From Halarchaeum acidiphilum MH1-52-1 (lineage in GTDB: Archaea; Halobacteriota; Halobacteria; Halobacteriales; Halobacteriaceae): DNA of 34,704 nt. The notes below the pieces were generated by a model. That model searched no databases. It was not told the DNA's origin and saw only the letters and a program-made list of their open reading frames with translations. Location of the stretch: NCBI RefSeq assembly GCF_000474235.1, contig NZ_BATA01000022.1, forward strand, positions 1 through 34,704, written 5' to 3'. This document shows, piece after piece, positions 1 through 8,671 of this stretch. Each line of letters opens with the position of its first letter. Positions within the stretch are counted from its first letter, which is position 1. The position numbers and the translations under genes were made by a program.

Positions 1-424
1 CGAGTCCGTCCTCGTGGACGGCGGCCGCGGCGGGCGCGAAGACGTCGCGTCCGTGGAAGGTCGCGCTCTCGGGGTTCTCGATCGGGATCTCGTAGCACTC
101 GACGTCGGCGTCGGCGTCGGCGTCGCCGGCGAGCGTGCGGGCGGCGGGGAGGAGGAGACCGTTGTCGGGACCGACGAGCGCGTGGTCGCCGGCGGCGACG
201 GCGAGCGGCCGGCGGTCGGTGCCGACGCCCGGATCGACGACCGCGAGGTGGACGGCGGCGGGGAAGGTCGGGAGGAGTTCGCGGAGCCAGAACGCCGCGG
301 TGCGGACGTCCTGTCGCGGGAAGTCGTGGGCGACGTCGACGAGACGGGCGTCGGTGCGCGTGCAGAGCACGCCGCGCATCGCGGCGGGATACGGCGAGTC
401 GAAGTCGGACGCGAGAGTGATCAC
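1..424 (-). CDS. SAM hydroxide adenosyltransferase (DUF62 family), N-terminal part
   Basis: This partial gene enters from the left edge of the window; only its first 141 codons are present. Translation from a GTG at 424 begins VITLASDFDSPYPAAMRG. It then shows VVDPGVGTDRRPLAV near residue 65, GPDNGLLLP near 89, and TFHGRDVFAPAAAA near 125. These are the signature blocks of the S-adenosyl-L-methionine hydroxide adenosyltransferase family (DUF62, related to the SAM chlorinase/fluorinase), which splits SAM into adenosine and methionine using hydroxide. The family assignment is firm; the reaction is inferred from the family. The frame starts 43 bases after the nadM stop on the same strand, so the two are probably co-transcribed. 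A run of GAC/GCC codons (about 103-126) encodes an Asp-Ala repeat. The C-terminal part lies outside the window. Confidence 0.85.
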   Translation of the reverse strand, partial: MITLASDFDSPYPAAMRGVLCTRTDARLVDVAHDFPRQDVRTAAFWLRELLPTFPAAVHLAVVDPGVGTDRRPLAVAAGDHALVGPDNGLLLPAARTLAGDADADADVECYEIPIENPESATFHGRDVFAPAAAAVHEDGL

Positions 425-467
425 ACGCGGGACGGACGCGCGCGACGATCAAAACGGTGCGGTCGCG

Positions 468-995
468 TCAGTCGCTCGGGGACGCCTCGACGTCGGTGTC
501 GCTCACTCGTCGGATGCGTTCGACGCCGTCGACCTCCGCGACGACGTTCTCGACGGCGTCGGGCACGAGTTCGCTCCAGTCCTCGCTGGCGATCATGCGC
601 TCGCGGATCTCGGTGCCGCGGAGGACCTCGCGATCGAACATCGGCGAGCCGCGGACCTCGATACCGGCCTCCTCGAAGAGTCGAACGACGAGCGGGTTGT
701 TCGAGTACGCGACGTCGAAGTTCGGACTCATCGAGCGGACGTGACTCACCCAGACGGCGTTGCGGTTGATGTCCTCGAGGGGGACGGCGTACGTCACGAG
801 ATCGAGATCGGCGAGCGCCTTCGTGATCATCATGATGCGCTCGCCGCCCGTGAAGGGATTGCGGACGCTGTGGGACTGATCCGCGCTTCCGATGCCGACG
901 ACGAGCTCGTCCACCTCCTCGGCGATGTCCTGCACGACGCGGTGGTGGCCCTGATGGTACGGTTGGAACCGGCCGATGTAGAACCCACGTGTCAT
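468..995 (-). CDS. nadM: nicotinamide-nucleotide adenylyltransferase (archaeal type)
   Basis: A 175-residue cytoplasmic enzyme that joins NMN and ATP to give NAD and pyrophosphate. The start at 995 places GRFQPYHQGHH at residues 8-18, the nucleotidyltransferase nucleotide-binding loop with its HxGH motif (His14, Gly16, His17). A second conserved site, RGTEIR at 126-131, corresponds to the family's ISSTxxR loop. The length is normal for archaeal NMN adenylyltransferases. An open extension upstream to 1136 lacks any family similarity, so the ATG just before GRFQPYH is the right start. The next gene on this strand is the DUF62 SAM hydrolase. The gene is divergent from lonB; a TATA-like cgcataagc (plus strand, 1035-1043) about 40 bases before the start may be its promoter. 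The assignment is very secure. Confidence 0.95.
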   Translation of the reverse strand: MTRGFYIGRFQPYHQGHHRVVQDIAEEVDELVVGIGSADQSHSVRNPFTGGERIMMITKALADLDLVTYAVPLEDINRNAVWVSHVRSMSPNFDVAYSNNPLVVRLFEEAGIEVRGSPMFDREVLRGTEIRERMIASEDWSELVPDAVENVVAEVDGVERIRRVSDTDVEASPSD

Positions 996-1123
996 GGTCG
1001 TGTGTTGCGGTACGCACACCCATCCGCCGGGTCCGCATAAGCGTGGCGAGTCGGTGTGAGTCGATCGGCGAATTGGGGGCGTTCCGCGCCGGTGTCGGGC
1101 GTTTTCGTCGCCCGGTGGAGGGA

Positions 1124-1173
1124 GAAAGTATATCAAGCGCGCTCCCGTTCAATCATCTAGCGATAAGGGTTCT
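1124..1173 (+). promoter_or_regulatory. probable lonB promoter and start region
   Basis: The sequence agtatatca around 1127-1135 is a good archaeal TATA box. It predicts a transcript start near 1155-1160, about 15-20 bases before the ATG at 1174. That ATG opens with M-S-N-D, as many haloarchaeal LonB proteins do. This placement favours 1174, not the in-frame GTG at 1284, as the natural lonB start. The position is seen; promoter activity is inferred. Confidence 0.5.
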
Positions 1174-1283
1174 ATGAGCAACGACCGTACGACTGATCCT
1201 CCTACGAGGGGGAGAACGACACCGACACGCGCTCCGACCCCTCGACCGACGGGGCCCTCGACGACCTCGGCAGCGAGGTCGAC

Positions 1284-3212
1284 GTGGAGGGCGACGTCGA
1301 GGTCGACGAGGACGCCGCGGAGAACGACCTCCTCGGCGGACTGCAGGTCGACTCCACCGCGGACATCAAGGTGCCGGACCGGCTGGTCGATCAGGTGATC
1401 GGTCAGGAGGAGGCCCGCGACATCGTGATGCGCGCGGCCAAACAGCACCGACACGTGATGATGATCGGGACCCCGGGGACGGGGAAGTCCATGCTGGCGA
1501 AGGCGATGAGCCAACTCCTGCCGAAGGAGAGCCTGCAGGACGTCCTCGTCTACCACAACCCGGACGACTCGAACGAACCGAAGGTCCGGACTGTGCCCGC
1601 CGGGAAGGGCGACCAGATCGTCGAGGCCCATCAGGAGGAGGTTCGCAAGCGCAACCAGATGCGCACCTTCCTCATGTGGATCGTCCTCGCGGTCGTGGTC
1701 GGCTACGCCTTCCTCGTCGAGGGCGCGATCCTGCTCGGCATTCTCGCGGCCGGGATCATCTACTTCGCGTTCCGCTACTCGAATCGCGGGAGCGACGCGA
1801 TGATCCCGAAGCTCCTGATCAACAACGCCGACCGGCAGACGGCGCCGTTCGAGGAGGCGACGGGCGCGCACGCCGGTGCGCTCCTCGGCGACGTCCGTCA
1901 CGACCCGTTCCAGTCCGGCGGCATGGAGACCCCGGCGCACGAGCGCGTCGAGGCGGGCGCGATCCACAAGTCGAGCAAGGGCGTGTTGTTCATCGACGAG
2001 ATCAACACGCTCGACGTCCGCTCCCAGCAGCACCTGATGACGGCGATTCAGGAGGGCGAGTTCGGCATCACCGGCCAGTCCGAGCGCTCCTCGGGCGCGA
2101 TGGTGCACACCGAGCCGGTCCCCTGTGACTTCATCATGGTCGCCGCGGGGAACATGGACGCGATGGAGAACATGCATCCGGCGCTGCGCTCGCGCATCAA
2201 GGGGTACGGCTACGAGGTGTACATGGACGACACCATCGACGACACCCCGGAGATGCGCCGCAAGTTCGCACGCTTCGTCGCCCAAGAGGTCGAGCGCGAC
2301 GGCCAGCTCCCGGACTTCACGCCGGACGCGGTGAGAGAAGTCATCCTCGAGGCGAAGCGCCGCGCCGGCCGCAAGGATCATCTCACGCTCGAACTCCGCA
2401 ACCTCGGCGGGCTGGTCCGCGTCGCGGGCGACATCGCCCGTTCGAAGGGGAACGAGATGACCGAGCGCGAGGACGTCCTCGAGGCGAAGAACCGCTCGCG
2501 CTCCATCGAACAGCAGGTCGCGGACAACTACATCGAGCGCCGCAAGGACTACCAGCTCGAACGCTCGGGCGACGAAGCGGTCGGTCGCGTCAACGGCCTC
2601 GCCGTCATGGGCGGCGACTCCGGCATCATGATGCCCGTCATGGCCGAAGTGACACCGCGACAGGGCGAGGGCGGCGAGATCTACGCCACCGGCAAACTGC
2701 AGGAGATCGCGCAGGAGGCCGTGGAGAACGTCTCCGCGATCATCAAGAAATACACCGGCGAATCCATCGCGAACAAGGACATCCACATCCAGTTCGTCCA
2801 GTCCTACGAGGGCGTCGAGGGCGACTCCGCGTCCATTACGGTCGCGACCGCCGTCATCAGCGCCTTGGAGGATATCCCGATCGCGCAGGACCTCGCGATG
2901 ACTGGTTCGCTGTCCGTGCGCGGCGACGTCCTCCCCGTCGGGGGCGTGACGCACAAGATCGAGGCGGCCGCGAAATCCGGCTGCAACCGCGTCATCATCC
3001 CGAAGGCGAACGAGCAGGACGTCATGATCGAGGACGAGTACAAGGATCAGATCGAGATCATCCCGGTCAGCCACATCAGCGAAGTCCTCGACATCGCGCT
3101 CGTCGGCGAGCCGGAGAAGGACTCGCTCGTCGATCGGCTGAAGAACATCACCGGCGGCGCCCTCGAGAAGGGTAGCGCCGGCGCGCAGAGCGGCAGCCCG
3201 TCGCCGCAGTAG
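1284..3212 (+). CDS. lonB: membrane-anchored ATP-dependent protease LonB
   Basis: LonB is the archaeal membrane-bound ATP-dependent protease that controls regulatory and membrane protein turnover. In numbering from GTG 1284 (642 aa), the Walker A motif GTPGTGKS lies near 62-69 and Walker B GVLFIDEI near 233-240. Between them two hydrophobic helices (about 126-147 and 149-167) insert into the AAA+ domain and anchor the protein. The protease domain has Ser515 (in GDSAS) and Lys558 (in THKIEAA), the 43-residue spacing of Lon Ser-Lys dyads. The true start is probably ATG 1174. That frame reads M-S-N-D-R-T-T-D, then must shift by one base near 1195-1203 to join the acidic segment SSYEGENDTDT that leads into this frame. 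A one-base repair gives 679 residues, the usual haloarchaeal size. As written, GTG 1284 is the first usable start in frame. Confidence 0.95.
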   Translation: MEGDVEVDEDAAENDLLGGLQVDSTADIKVPDRLVDQVIGQEEARDIVMRAAKQHRHVMMIGTPGTGKSMLAKAMSQLLPKESLQDVLVYHNPDDSNEPKVRTVPAGKGDQIVEAHQEEVRKRNQMRTFLMWIVLAVVVGYAFLVEGAILLGILAAGIIYFAFRYSNRGSDAMIPKLLINNADRQTAPFEEATGAHAGALLGDVRHDPFQSGGMETPAHERVEAGAIHKSSKGVLFIDEINTLDVRSQQHLMTAIQEGEFGITGQSERSSGAMVHTEPVPCDFIMVAAGNMDAMENMHPALRSRIKGYGYEVYMDDTIDDTPEMRRKFARFVAQEVERDGQLPDFTPDAVREVILEAKRRAGRKDHLTLELRNLGGLVRVAGDIARSKGNEMTEREDVLEAKNRSRSIEQQVADNYIERRKDYQLERSGDEAVGRVNGLAVMGGDSGIMMPVMAEVTPRQGEGGEIYATGKLQEIAQEAVENVSAIIKKYTGESIANKDIHIQFVQSYEGVEGDSASITVATAVISALEDIPIAQDLAMTGSLSVRGDVLPVGGVTHKIEAAAKSGCNRVIIPKANEQDVMIEDEYKDQIEIIPVSHISEVLDIALVGEPEKDSLVDRLKNITGGALEKGSAGAQSGSPSPQ

Positions 3213-3224
3213 GCCGCTGGCGCT

Positions 3225-3239
3225 GGCACCGCTGGTGCC
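3225..3239 (+). terminator. hairpin downstream of lonB
   Basis: GGCACC GCT GGTGCC forms a perfect 6-bp stem with a 3-base loop, 12 bases after the lonB stop. A pyrimidine-rich stretch (ttctcttcttc, about 3255-3265) follows. It is a plausible terminator. The same core appears behind gfcR at 31322-31342. Confidence 0.4.
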
Positions 3240-3334
3240 GACGGCGTTCTCGTCGGTTCTCTTCTTCGATCCGCGGTACGTGTGACGCCGAGAAAGCCGC
3301 CCTTAAGGGCCACGCCGGCCTACACCGTACAACT

Positions 3335-3766
3335 GTGAGTGTCAATCGCAGGGGCGTCGTCGCGGCCGCCCTCTCCGTCGTCTACCCGGGGATCGGACAC
3401 GCGTACCTCCGGGCGTGGCTCCGCGCGGTCGGGTGGATCGCGCTCTCGCTCGCCACCGCGTACGTCCTCGTCCCCGCATCGACGGTACAGACCTATCAGC
3501 ACGCGATCGAGAGCGGGAACGTCGGCGCGCTCAGCGCGGCGTCGATTCCGATGGAAGCCGCCATCGCCCTCCTCGTCGTGCGCCTCTGCAACGTCGTCGA
3601 CGCCTACCTGCTCGCCGTCCGGCAGTCGACGCCGGCGCGGTCCGCGACCGGCGAACCGACGTGCCCGGTCTGTGGGAAGGAACTCGACACCGATCTCGAT
3701 TTCTGCCCGTGGTGCACGACGGAACTGGAGTGGGAGTATCCCGGCGAGAGCGACGGCGCGTCCTGA
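3335..3766 (+). CDS. small membrane protein with C-terminal zinc ribbon
   Basis: A 143-residue protein from GTG 3335. The N-terminal half is hydrophobic, with about two or three membrane segments (roughly residues 8-20, 28-46 and 70-92). The C-terminus carries CPVCGKELDTDLDFCPWC (about 109-126), two CxxC knuckles spaced like a rubredoxin-type zinc ribbon. I recognise this as a common haloarchaeal architecture (membrane segments plus zinc ribbon) but cannot assign a function. It follows lonB on the same strand after 122 bases that include the lonB hairpin, so it probably has its own transcription start. It ends before the pst promoter region. Confidence 0.75.
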   Translation: MSVNRRGVVAAALSVVYPGIGHAYLRAWLRAVGWIALSLATAYVLVPASTVQTYQHAIESGNVGALSAASIPMEAAIALLVVRLCNVVDAYLLAVRQSTPARSATGEPTCPVCGKELDTDLDFCPWCTTELEWEYPGESDGAS

Positions 3767-3798
3767 GAGAGCGGGACGACGCGCGGCCGCATCTGGGG

Positions 3799-3924
3799 GC
3801 CGACTATATAGGTCTCGGCATCGGGACGGAGCACGCAGAGCCGACTATATACCTTCGTACGCGTCTGATCGATCCGTACACCTATTATAAACCGCTTTAG
3901 TAGTGTCTCGGGCAGTATCGGGTG
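3799..3924 (+). promoter_or_regulatory. pst promoter region with duplicated GCCGACTATATA and a proximal TATA box
   Basis: GCCGACTATATA occurs at 3799-3810 and again at 3840-3851, identical copies 41 bases apart, about four helical turns. A third AT-rich box, TTATAAA at 3885-3891, sits where a TATA box for a short-leader pstS transcript would be (predicted start about 3912-3916; pstS ATG at 3925). The two upstream copies could be alternative core promoters or an activator site overlapping a TATA box. Haloarchaeal pst promoters are known to have phosphate-dependent elements (P-box) and more than one TATA box. Linking these repeats to phosphate control is inference from position. Confidence 0.6.
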
Positions 3925-5043
3925 ATGACGCACGACTCAGCGGGCTCATCCGACTTCGTATCGCGCCGAAAGCTCCTCGCCGTGACGGGGGCGGCCGGGG
4001 CTGTGGCGCTGGCGGGCTGTGGGGGGAACGGCGGCGGCAGCGAATCGAGCACGAGTTCGAGCACGCAGCGCGCGACCAGCACGTCCGCGTCGAGCGGGTC
4101 GTCGAGCACGTGGGACGACCTCCTCACCGCCGGTGGCTCCTCGACGGTGTATCCGATCACGAGCAAGGCGGCGTCGCTCTGGAACTACAACGCGCCGACG
4201 TCCGACGCGGAGCACTGGCCGCACGAGACGTACAACATCGACACGGATCTCCCGTTCGCCGACTACTGGGCGTCGCAGGCCGGCTACGACGCGGACGGTG
4301 ATAAGGGCACGCTCCCGTGGCACGTCTCCATCGGACTGAGCCACTCCGGCGTCGGTCTCAACAAGGTGATGAAGGGGCAGGTCGATATCGGCGACGCCTC
4401 CGCGCCGGTGACCGCTGAACTCTCCGGACACGACGACGCCTTCTACGAGAGATTCGTGAACCACGTCGTCGGCGTCGACGCGATGCAGATCATCGTCAGT
4501 CAGAAGATCTACGACGCGGGCGTCACGCAACTGAGCGCGGACGAGGTCCGGAAGATCTACACGGGCGACATCACGAACTGGAAGGCCGTCGGCGGTCCGG
4601 ACGCCGAGATTCAGGTCGTCGGCCGCGTCGAGGGCTCGGGGACCCGGACGATCTTCCACGAGCGCCTCCTCGGGGGGAAGGAGGCGTCCGCCGTCGCGGT
4701 CCACAAGGGCGAGAACCAGCAGGTCGCCTCCACGGTTCGAAGCTCCGACAACGCGATCGGATACGTCGGGTACGCCTTCGTCGGTAACGGCGCCCCGGCG
4801 GTGGACATGAAGATCGACGGCACCGTCTACAATCAGCAGAAGGGGAACCTCGGTTCGCGGGACTACCTCCTCAATCGCGACCTCCACTGCTACACCTACG
4901 ATGACACCTCGAAGATGGAGTCCGCGTTCGTCAACATGATCCTCAGCGACATGGGACAGCAGCTGTTCGTCGCCGCGAACGACTACATCACGCTTCCGGA
5001 CGAGCGGCAGAAGAACCAGCGGAGCAAGCTCGATCTGTCGTAA
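3925..5043 (+). CDS. pstS: phosphate ABC transporter substrate-binding lipoprotein PstS
   Basis: A secreted, lipid-anchored phosphate-binding protein feeding the PstCAB importer; 372 residues from ATG 3925. A GTG directly before it gives one extra residue. The N-terminus has a twin-arginine signal (SRRKLL, residues 13-18) and lipobox LAGC with Cys32, so it is probably exported folded by Tat and lipid-modified, as is usual in haloarchaea. A Ser/Gly/Thr-rich linker follows. Ligand-site motifs of PstS are visible: GGSSTVYPITS after the linker, DIGDASAPVTAEL, and GSGTRTIFHERLL (phosphate-contacting SGTR). It is the first gene of the operon pstS-pstC-pstA-pstB-phoU-abrB/phoU. A possible hairpin in the 127-base gap before pstC could let it be made in excess. 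Confidence 0.95.
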   Translation: MTHDSAGSSDFVSRRKLLAVTGAAGAVALAGCGGNGGGSESSTSSSTQRATSTSASSGSSSTWDDLLTAGGSSTVYPITSKAASLWNYNAPTSDAEHWPHETYNIDTDLPFADYWASQAGYDADGDKGTLPWHVSIGLSHSGVGLNKVMKGQVDIGDASAPVTAELSGHDDAFYERFVNHVVGVDAMQIIVSQKIYDAGVTQLSADEVRKIYTGDITNWKAVGGPDAEIQVVGRVEGSGTRTIFHERLLGGKEASAVAVHKGENQQVASTVRSSDNAIGYVGYAFVGNGAPAVDMKIDGTVYNQQKGNLGSRDYLLNRDLHCYTYDDTSKMESAFVNMILSDMGQQLFVAANDYITLPDERQKNQRSKLDLS

Positions 5044-5050
5044 TCCCCCG

Positions 5051-5085
5051 GTCCCGGACGACCCGCTCACCCCCCGAACCGGGAC
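5051..5085 (+). terminator. inverted repeat between pstS and pstC, possible attenuator
   Basis: GTCCCGG (5051-5057) pairs perfectly with CCGGGAC (5079-5085) across a 21-base loop, starting 7 bases after the pstS stop. Binding-protein genes often outpace their permease genes through such a structure. There is no T-tract, so this is tentative. Confidence 0.3.
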
Positions 5086-5170
5086 GCAATCGCGACGCGG
5101 GCTTCGAGGGCGGCGCGGACCGACGGGCCGCCCCCTCGCTCGTCCAGTCCCGACGTAATGAGAACATGAT

Positions 5171-6244
5171 ATGATATCATCGATTCGACCGTACAGAAGC
5201 CGACTCGACGCGCTCTCGGAGCGCGCGACCGACGAGGTGGTCGCCGGTGCGATCGGCGCGCTCTCCGTCGTCGCGTTCGGCGCGCTCTTCCTCGCGCTTC
5301 CGACCTACTCCGTGTTCCCCGTCGTCACCTTCGCGCTCGCGGCGGCGTACGGATGGTACCGCAATCAGGGTGCGACCGCCAAGTCGCTGACGTTCCTCGC
5401 GACGGCGTCGACGGTGATCATCCTCGGGTTGATCGTCGTCTATCTCCTCTGGAAGTCCCTCCTCGTCTTCCGGATCATGGGGCTCGATCTCTTCCGACTC
5501 GCCTCGCCCTTCTGGGAGACGTCGAAGCGGACCTTCGCGCTCACGCCGATGATCTGGGGGACGGTGGTGACGACGCTGATCGCGACGTGCGTCGCCGGAC
5601 CGCTCGGAATCGCGGGCGCGATCTTCATCGCGGAGATGGCGCCCCCGCGCGCCCGCGGCGTCGTGAAGCCGGCGGTGGAGATGCTCGCGGGGATCCCCTC
5701 GATCGTCTACGGATTCATCGGATTCAACGTCGTGAACCCCGCGATGAGCGACTATCTCGGTCTCGTGAGCCTCGGGAGCCTCTTCGCGGTCGGACTCGTC
5801 ATCGGCGTGATGGCCCTTCCGACCGTCGTCTCCGTCGCCGAGGACGCCGTGACGGCCGTGCCGGACGAAATGACGGACGGGGCGCTCGCGCTCGGGACGA
5901 CCGACTGGCAGTCGATCAAGAGCGTCGTGATCCCCGCCTCGTTCTCCGGGCTCTCGGCCGCCGTCCTCCTCGGGATCGGACGCGCCGTCGGTGAGACGAT
6001 GGCCGCCACCGTCATGCTCGGGCACAATCAGGCCCTCCCGGATCCCCTCTACGACGTCTTCGCGAACACGGAGACGCTCACGACCCTCATCGCCAGCCAG
6101 TACGGCAACGCCATCACGCGTGACGACTTCATGAGCGCGCTGTTCGCCGCGGGCGTCGTCCTCTTCGTCACCGTCCTCTGTCTCAGCCTCCTCTCGCGGT
6201 ACATCGAGGCGCGCATGCAGAGCACGCTCGGAGGATCGACGTGA
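5171..6244 (+). CDS. pstC: phosphate ABC transporter permease PstC
   Basis: An integral-membrane subunit of the phosphate importer, 357 residues with about six to seven hydrophobic segments. The permease EAA loop is recognisable around residues 237-265 ([21 protein letters not shown]). It is followed by [17 protein letters not shown], a strongly conserved PstC/PstA segment. The ATG at 5171 is the only in-frame start that keeps the first membrane helix without a long extension. It lies in a perfect palindrome, ATGATATCAT (5171-5180). The stop overlaps the pstA start by four bases (GTGA at 6241-6244), so the two are translationally coupled. The N-terminal part is somewhat longer than in bacterial PstC. 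Confidence 0.93.
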   Translation: MISSIRPYRSRLDALSERATDEVVAGAIGALSVVAFGALFLALPTYSVFPVVTFALAAAYGWYRNQGATAKSLTFLATASTVIILGLIVVYLLWKSLLVFRIMGLDLFRLASPFWETSKRTFALTPMIWGTVVTTLIATCVAGPLGIAGAIFIAEMAPPRARGVVKPAVEMLAGIPSIVYGFIGFNVVNPAMSDYLGLVSLGSLFAVGLVIGVMALPTVVSVAEDAVTAVPDEMTDGALALGTTDWQSIKSVVIPASFSGLSAAVLLGIGRAVGETMAATVMLGHNQALPDPLYDVFANTETLTTLIASQYGNAITRDDFMSALFAAGVVLFVTVLCLSLLSRYIEARMQSTLGGST

Positions 6245-7803
6245 GCGCGTCACACGCGTCCTCGGCTACGATCGAGGACGACCGGTCCGGCGTCGCCCGC
6301 TCCGCGGCCACGACGGCCGTCGGACTGAGCGTGCTCACGATGCTGCTCGCGGTCGCGAACGTCCTCAACTGGATCACGACCGACGCGTCGGTCGCGTCCG
6401 TCGCCCTCTCGACGCTCTACGGTGTCGCGCTCGCCGTCGCCGGCGTCGTGACCGTGGCCGTCGGACTCCTCTCCGCGAGCGCGGTCATCGACGCGAACGC
6501 GAACGACACGTCCGGGGTCCTCTCGGGTCTCCCGGTCGGCCTGCTCGCCCTCTCCGTCGTCGGACTCGTCGCATCGCAGACGCTCGGCTACGGCGTCGCG
6601 ATCTGGGCGCCCGCCGCGCTCGTCTGCGCGGTCGCTGCGTTCCTCTTCGGCTCGCTCGCCCGCGAGGACCTCACCGCGACGCTCCCGTGGGGCGGCTTCG
6701 CCCTCTTCGTCGCCGCGGTCCTCCTCGCCGGCGTCATCACGCCGTCGTGGACGTGGGACCCCCGGCACCTCGGCGTCGCGCTCACCGGGACCATCACCGT
6801 TCCCTGTCTGGCGTTCGCCGCCAGTCTCGCGACCGCGTGGGCCGCCGCGAAGGCCACGCAGGGATTCGGCGCTCGCGGGCGGCAGGCCGGCGCGTACCTC
6901 CTCATCGGTGCGAACGCCCTGTTCATGCTCTCGCTCCTCGTGCTCCTCGTCGCCTTCGTCGTCGAGAAGGGAGCGGGCCACGCGCTCCGCGGGATCCACC
7001 TCGGTCCGGGTCTCTCCGTCCACGTCCCCTTCGTGATGAACGGCGCCGGACTCGGATACGACATCGACGGCGTCTTCCCCGCCATCGTCGGGACGTTCTG
7101 GCTCGTCTTCGGCGCGCTCGTCTTCGCCGTCCCGCTCGGCGTCGGGGCCGCCGTCTTCCTCGCCGAGTACGCCGAGCGCGGCCGGTTCACGACCGTCGTG
7201 GACATCGCGACGGACGGGCTCTGGAGCACGCCGAGCATCGTCTACGGCCTGTTCGGCTACGCCTTCATCCTGCCGCGACTCTCGCCGGGCGGCCGACCGA
7301 ACGTCCTCGCCGGGATGCTCGTCCTCGGCTTCATGCTCATCCCGCTCGTCCTCATCACGAGCCGCGAAGCCATCGACAGCGTCCCCGATGCCTACCGAGA
7401 CGCCAGCGTCGCCCTCGGCGTCGGCAGGTGGGAGACGATCAGGAGCGTCGTCCTCCCCGCCGCCGTCCCCGGCGTCATCACCGGCATCATCCTCGGCGTC
7501 GGCCGCATCGCCGGCGAGACGGCACCGATCATCCTCGTCGCCGCCGGCGGCCTGAACGCCGACCCGATCCGGGTCATCCACGGCTTCCGATTCACGTCGT
7601 CGCCGCCGTTCGTGGCGAACGACGCGCTCCTCTCCGCGACGAACGCGCTCCCCTATCAGGTGTACGCGGTCATCGAGACCGGCGTCGGCGGCAGCGAGTC
7701 CTTCGGGTGGGCGAGCGCGTTCGTCCTCCTCCTCGTCGTTCTCTGCTTCTACGCCGTCGGCATCGCGACGCGAATGTACTTCCAGCGAAAACTCGAACGA
7801 TGA
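6241..7803 (+). CDS. pstA: phosphate ABC transporter permease PstA with long N-terminal membrane extension
   Basis: The second permease of the importer, 520 residues, against roughly 280-300 for bacterial PstA. The conserved permease module is in the C-terminal half. It includes the region [17 protein letters not shown], the EAA loop near 385-405 ([18 protein letters not shown]), and [17 protein letters not shown]. The first 240 or so residues form an added hydrophobic block of about six or seven helices, with no other domain that I recognise. From memory, long PstA proteins are common in haloarchaea, so this is probably a lineage trait and not a fusion unique to this genome. It starts at GTG 6241, overlapping the pstC stop, and its TGA overlaps the pstB ATG. 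Confidence 0.92.
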   Translation: MSASHASSATIEDDRSGVARSAATTAVGLSVLTMLLAVANVLNWITTDASVASVALSTLYGVALAVAGVVTVAVGLLSASAVIDANANDTSGVLSGLPVGLLALSVVGLVASQTLGYGVAIWAPAALVCAVAAFLFGSLAREDLTATLPWGGFALFVAAVLLAGVITPSWTWDPRHLGVALTGTITVPCLAFAASLATAWAAAKATQGFGARGRQAGAYLLIGANALFMLSLLVLLVAFVVEKGAGHALRGIHLGPGLSVHVPFVMNGAGLGYDIDGVFPAIVGTFWLVFGALVFAVPLGVGAAVFLAEYAERGRFTTVVDIATDGLWSTPSIVYGLFGYAFILPRLSPGGRPNVLAGMLVLGFMLIPLVLITSREAIDSVPDAYRDASVALGVGRWETIRSVVLPAAVPGVITGIILGVGRIAGETAPIILVAAGGLNADPIRVIHGFRFTSSPPFVANDALLSATNALPYQVYAVIETGVGGSESFGWASAFVLLLVVLCFYAVGIATRMYFQRKLER

Positions 7804-8669
7804 GCGTCGAAACCACCGTCAACGGCGAACCGGAGGAACAGATCGAGACCGAGTGGACCGAGTACGGCTTCGGAGGCGACGCCGCCTTCTCGGTCCGCGA
7901 CCTCGACGTCTACTACGACGACGACCGGGCGTTACGGTCGATCGACATCGACATCCCCGAGGAGAGCGTCACCGCGCTCATCGGGCCGTCCGGGTGCGGG
8001 AAGTCGACGTTCCTCCGGTGTCTGAACCGGATGAACGATCGCATCCGCGCGGCGCGAATCGAGGGATCGGTGGCGTTCCGCGACCGGGACATCTACGGCA
8101 CCGACGTCGATCTCGTGGAACTGCGTCGTCGGATCGGGATGGTGTTCCAGCAACCCAATCCGTTCCCGAAGTCGATCCGGGACAACATCGCGTACGGCCC
8201 GCGCAAGCACGGCGACATCAACACGGGATTGCTCTCGCGTCTCCTCGGCGGCGACGACCGAGAGCGGGAGGAGGAACTCGTCGAGCGCTGCCTGCGCGGT
8301 GCCGCGCTGTGGGAGGAGGTCTCCGATCGGCTCGACGACAACGCGCTGGGTCTCTCCGGGGGCCAACAACAGCGGCTCTGCATCGCCCGCGCGCTCGCCG
8401 TCGATCCGGAGGTCATCCTCATGGACGAGCCCGCGAGCGCCCTCGACCCCATCGCCACCTCGAAGATCGAGGACCTCGTCGAGGACCTCGCCGAGGAGTA
8501 CACCGTCGTCATCGTCACTCACAACATGCAGCAGGCCGCCCGCATCTCCGATCAAACGGCCGTCTTCCTCACCGGCGGCCACCTCGTCGAATACGGCGAC
8601 ACCGATCAGATCTTCGAGAACCCCCAGAGCCAGCGCGTCGAGGACTACATCACCGGCAAGTTCGGCTGA
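7800..8669 (+). CDS. pstB: phosphate ABC transporter ATP-binding protein PstB
   Basis: The ATPase that powers phosphate import, 289 residues. Walker [10 protein letters not shown] is at about 62-70, the signature LSGGQQQR at 185-192, and Walker [14 protein letters not shown] from about 206. The switch His is in VTHNMQ. The early segment RCLNRMND is typical of PstB. A charged insertion (about 140-160, rich in Asp, Arg and Glu) precedes the signature motif and is unlike bacterial PstB, but fits halophilic proteins. A 30-residue acidic N-terminal extension precedes the ABC domain. The ATG at 7800 overlaps the pstA stop (ATGA), and phoU begins two bases after the pstB stop, so the whole block is one operon. 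Confidence 0.96.
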   Translation: MSVETTVNGEPEEQIETEWTEYGFGGDAAFSVRDLDVYYDDDRALRSIDIDIPEESVTALIGPSGCGKSTFLRCLNRMNDRIRAARIEGSVAFRDRDIYGTDVDLVELRRRIGMVFQQPNPFPKSIRDNIAYGPRKHGDINTGLLSRLLGGDDREREEELVERCLRGAALWEEVSDRLDDNALGLSGGQQQRLCIARALAVDPEVILMDEPASALDPIATSKIEDLVEDLAEEYTVVIVTHNMQQAARISDQTAVFLTGGHLVEYGDTDQIFENPQSQRVEDYITGKFG

Positions 8670-8671
8670 CC

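Noticed and set aside
1149-3074. Long open frame on the minus strand opposite lonB
   Set aside because: Its product is an Asp/Arg/Val/Leu-rich shadow without domains; the plus strand holds an unmistakable LonB with all catalytic residues. The high GC content leaves antisense frames open.
6250-7581. Long minus-strand frame opposite pstA
   Set aside because: It is extremely rich in Glu, Asp, Arg and Gly with no hydrophobic core, which is the typical antisense image of a membrane-protein gene in GC-rich DNA.
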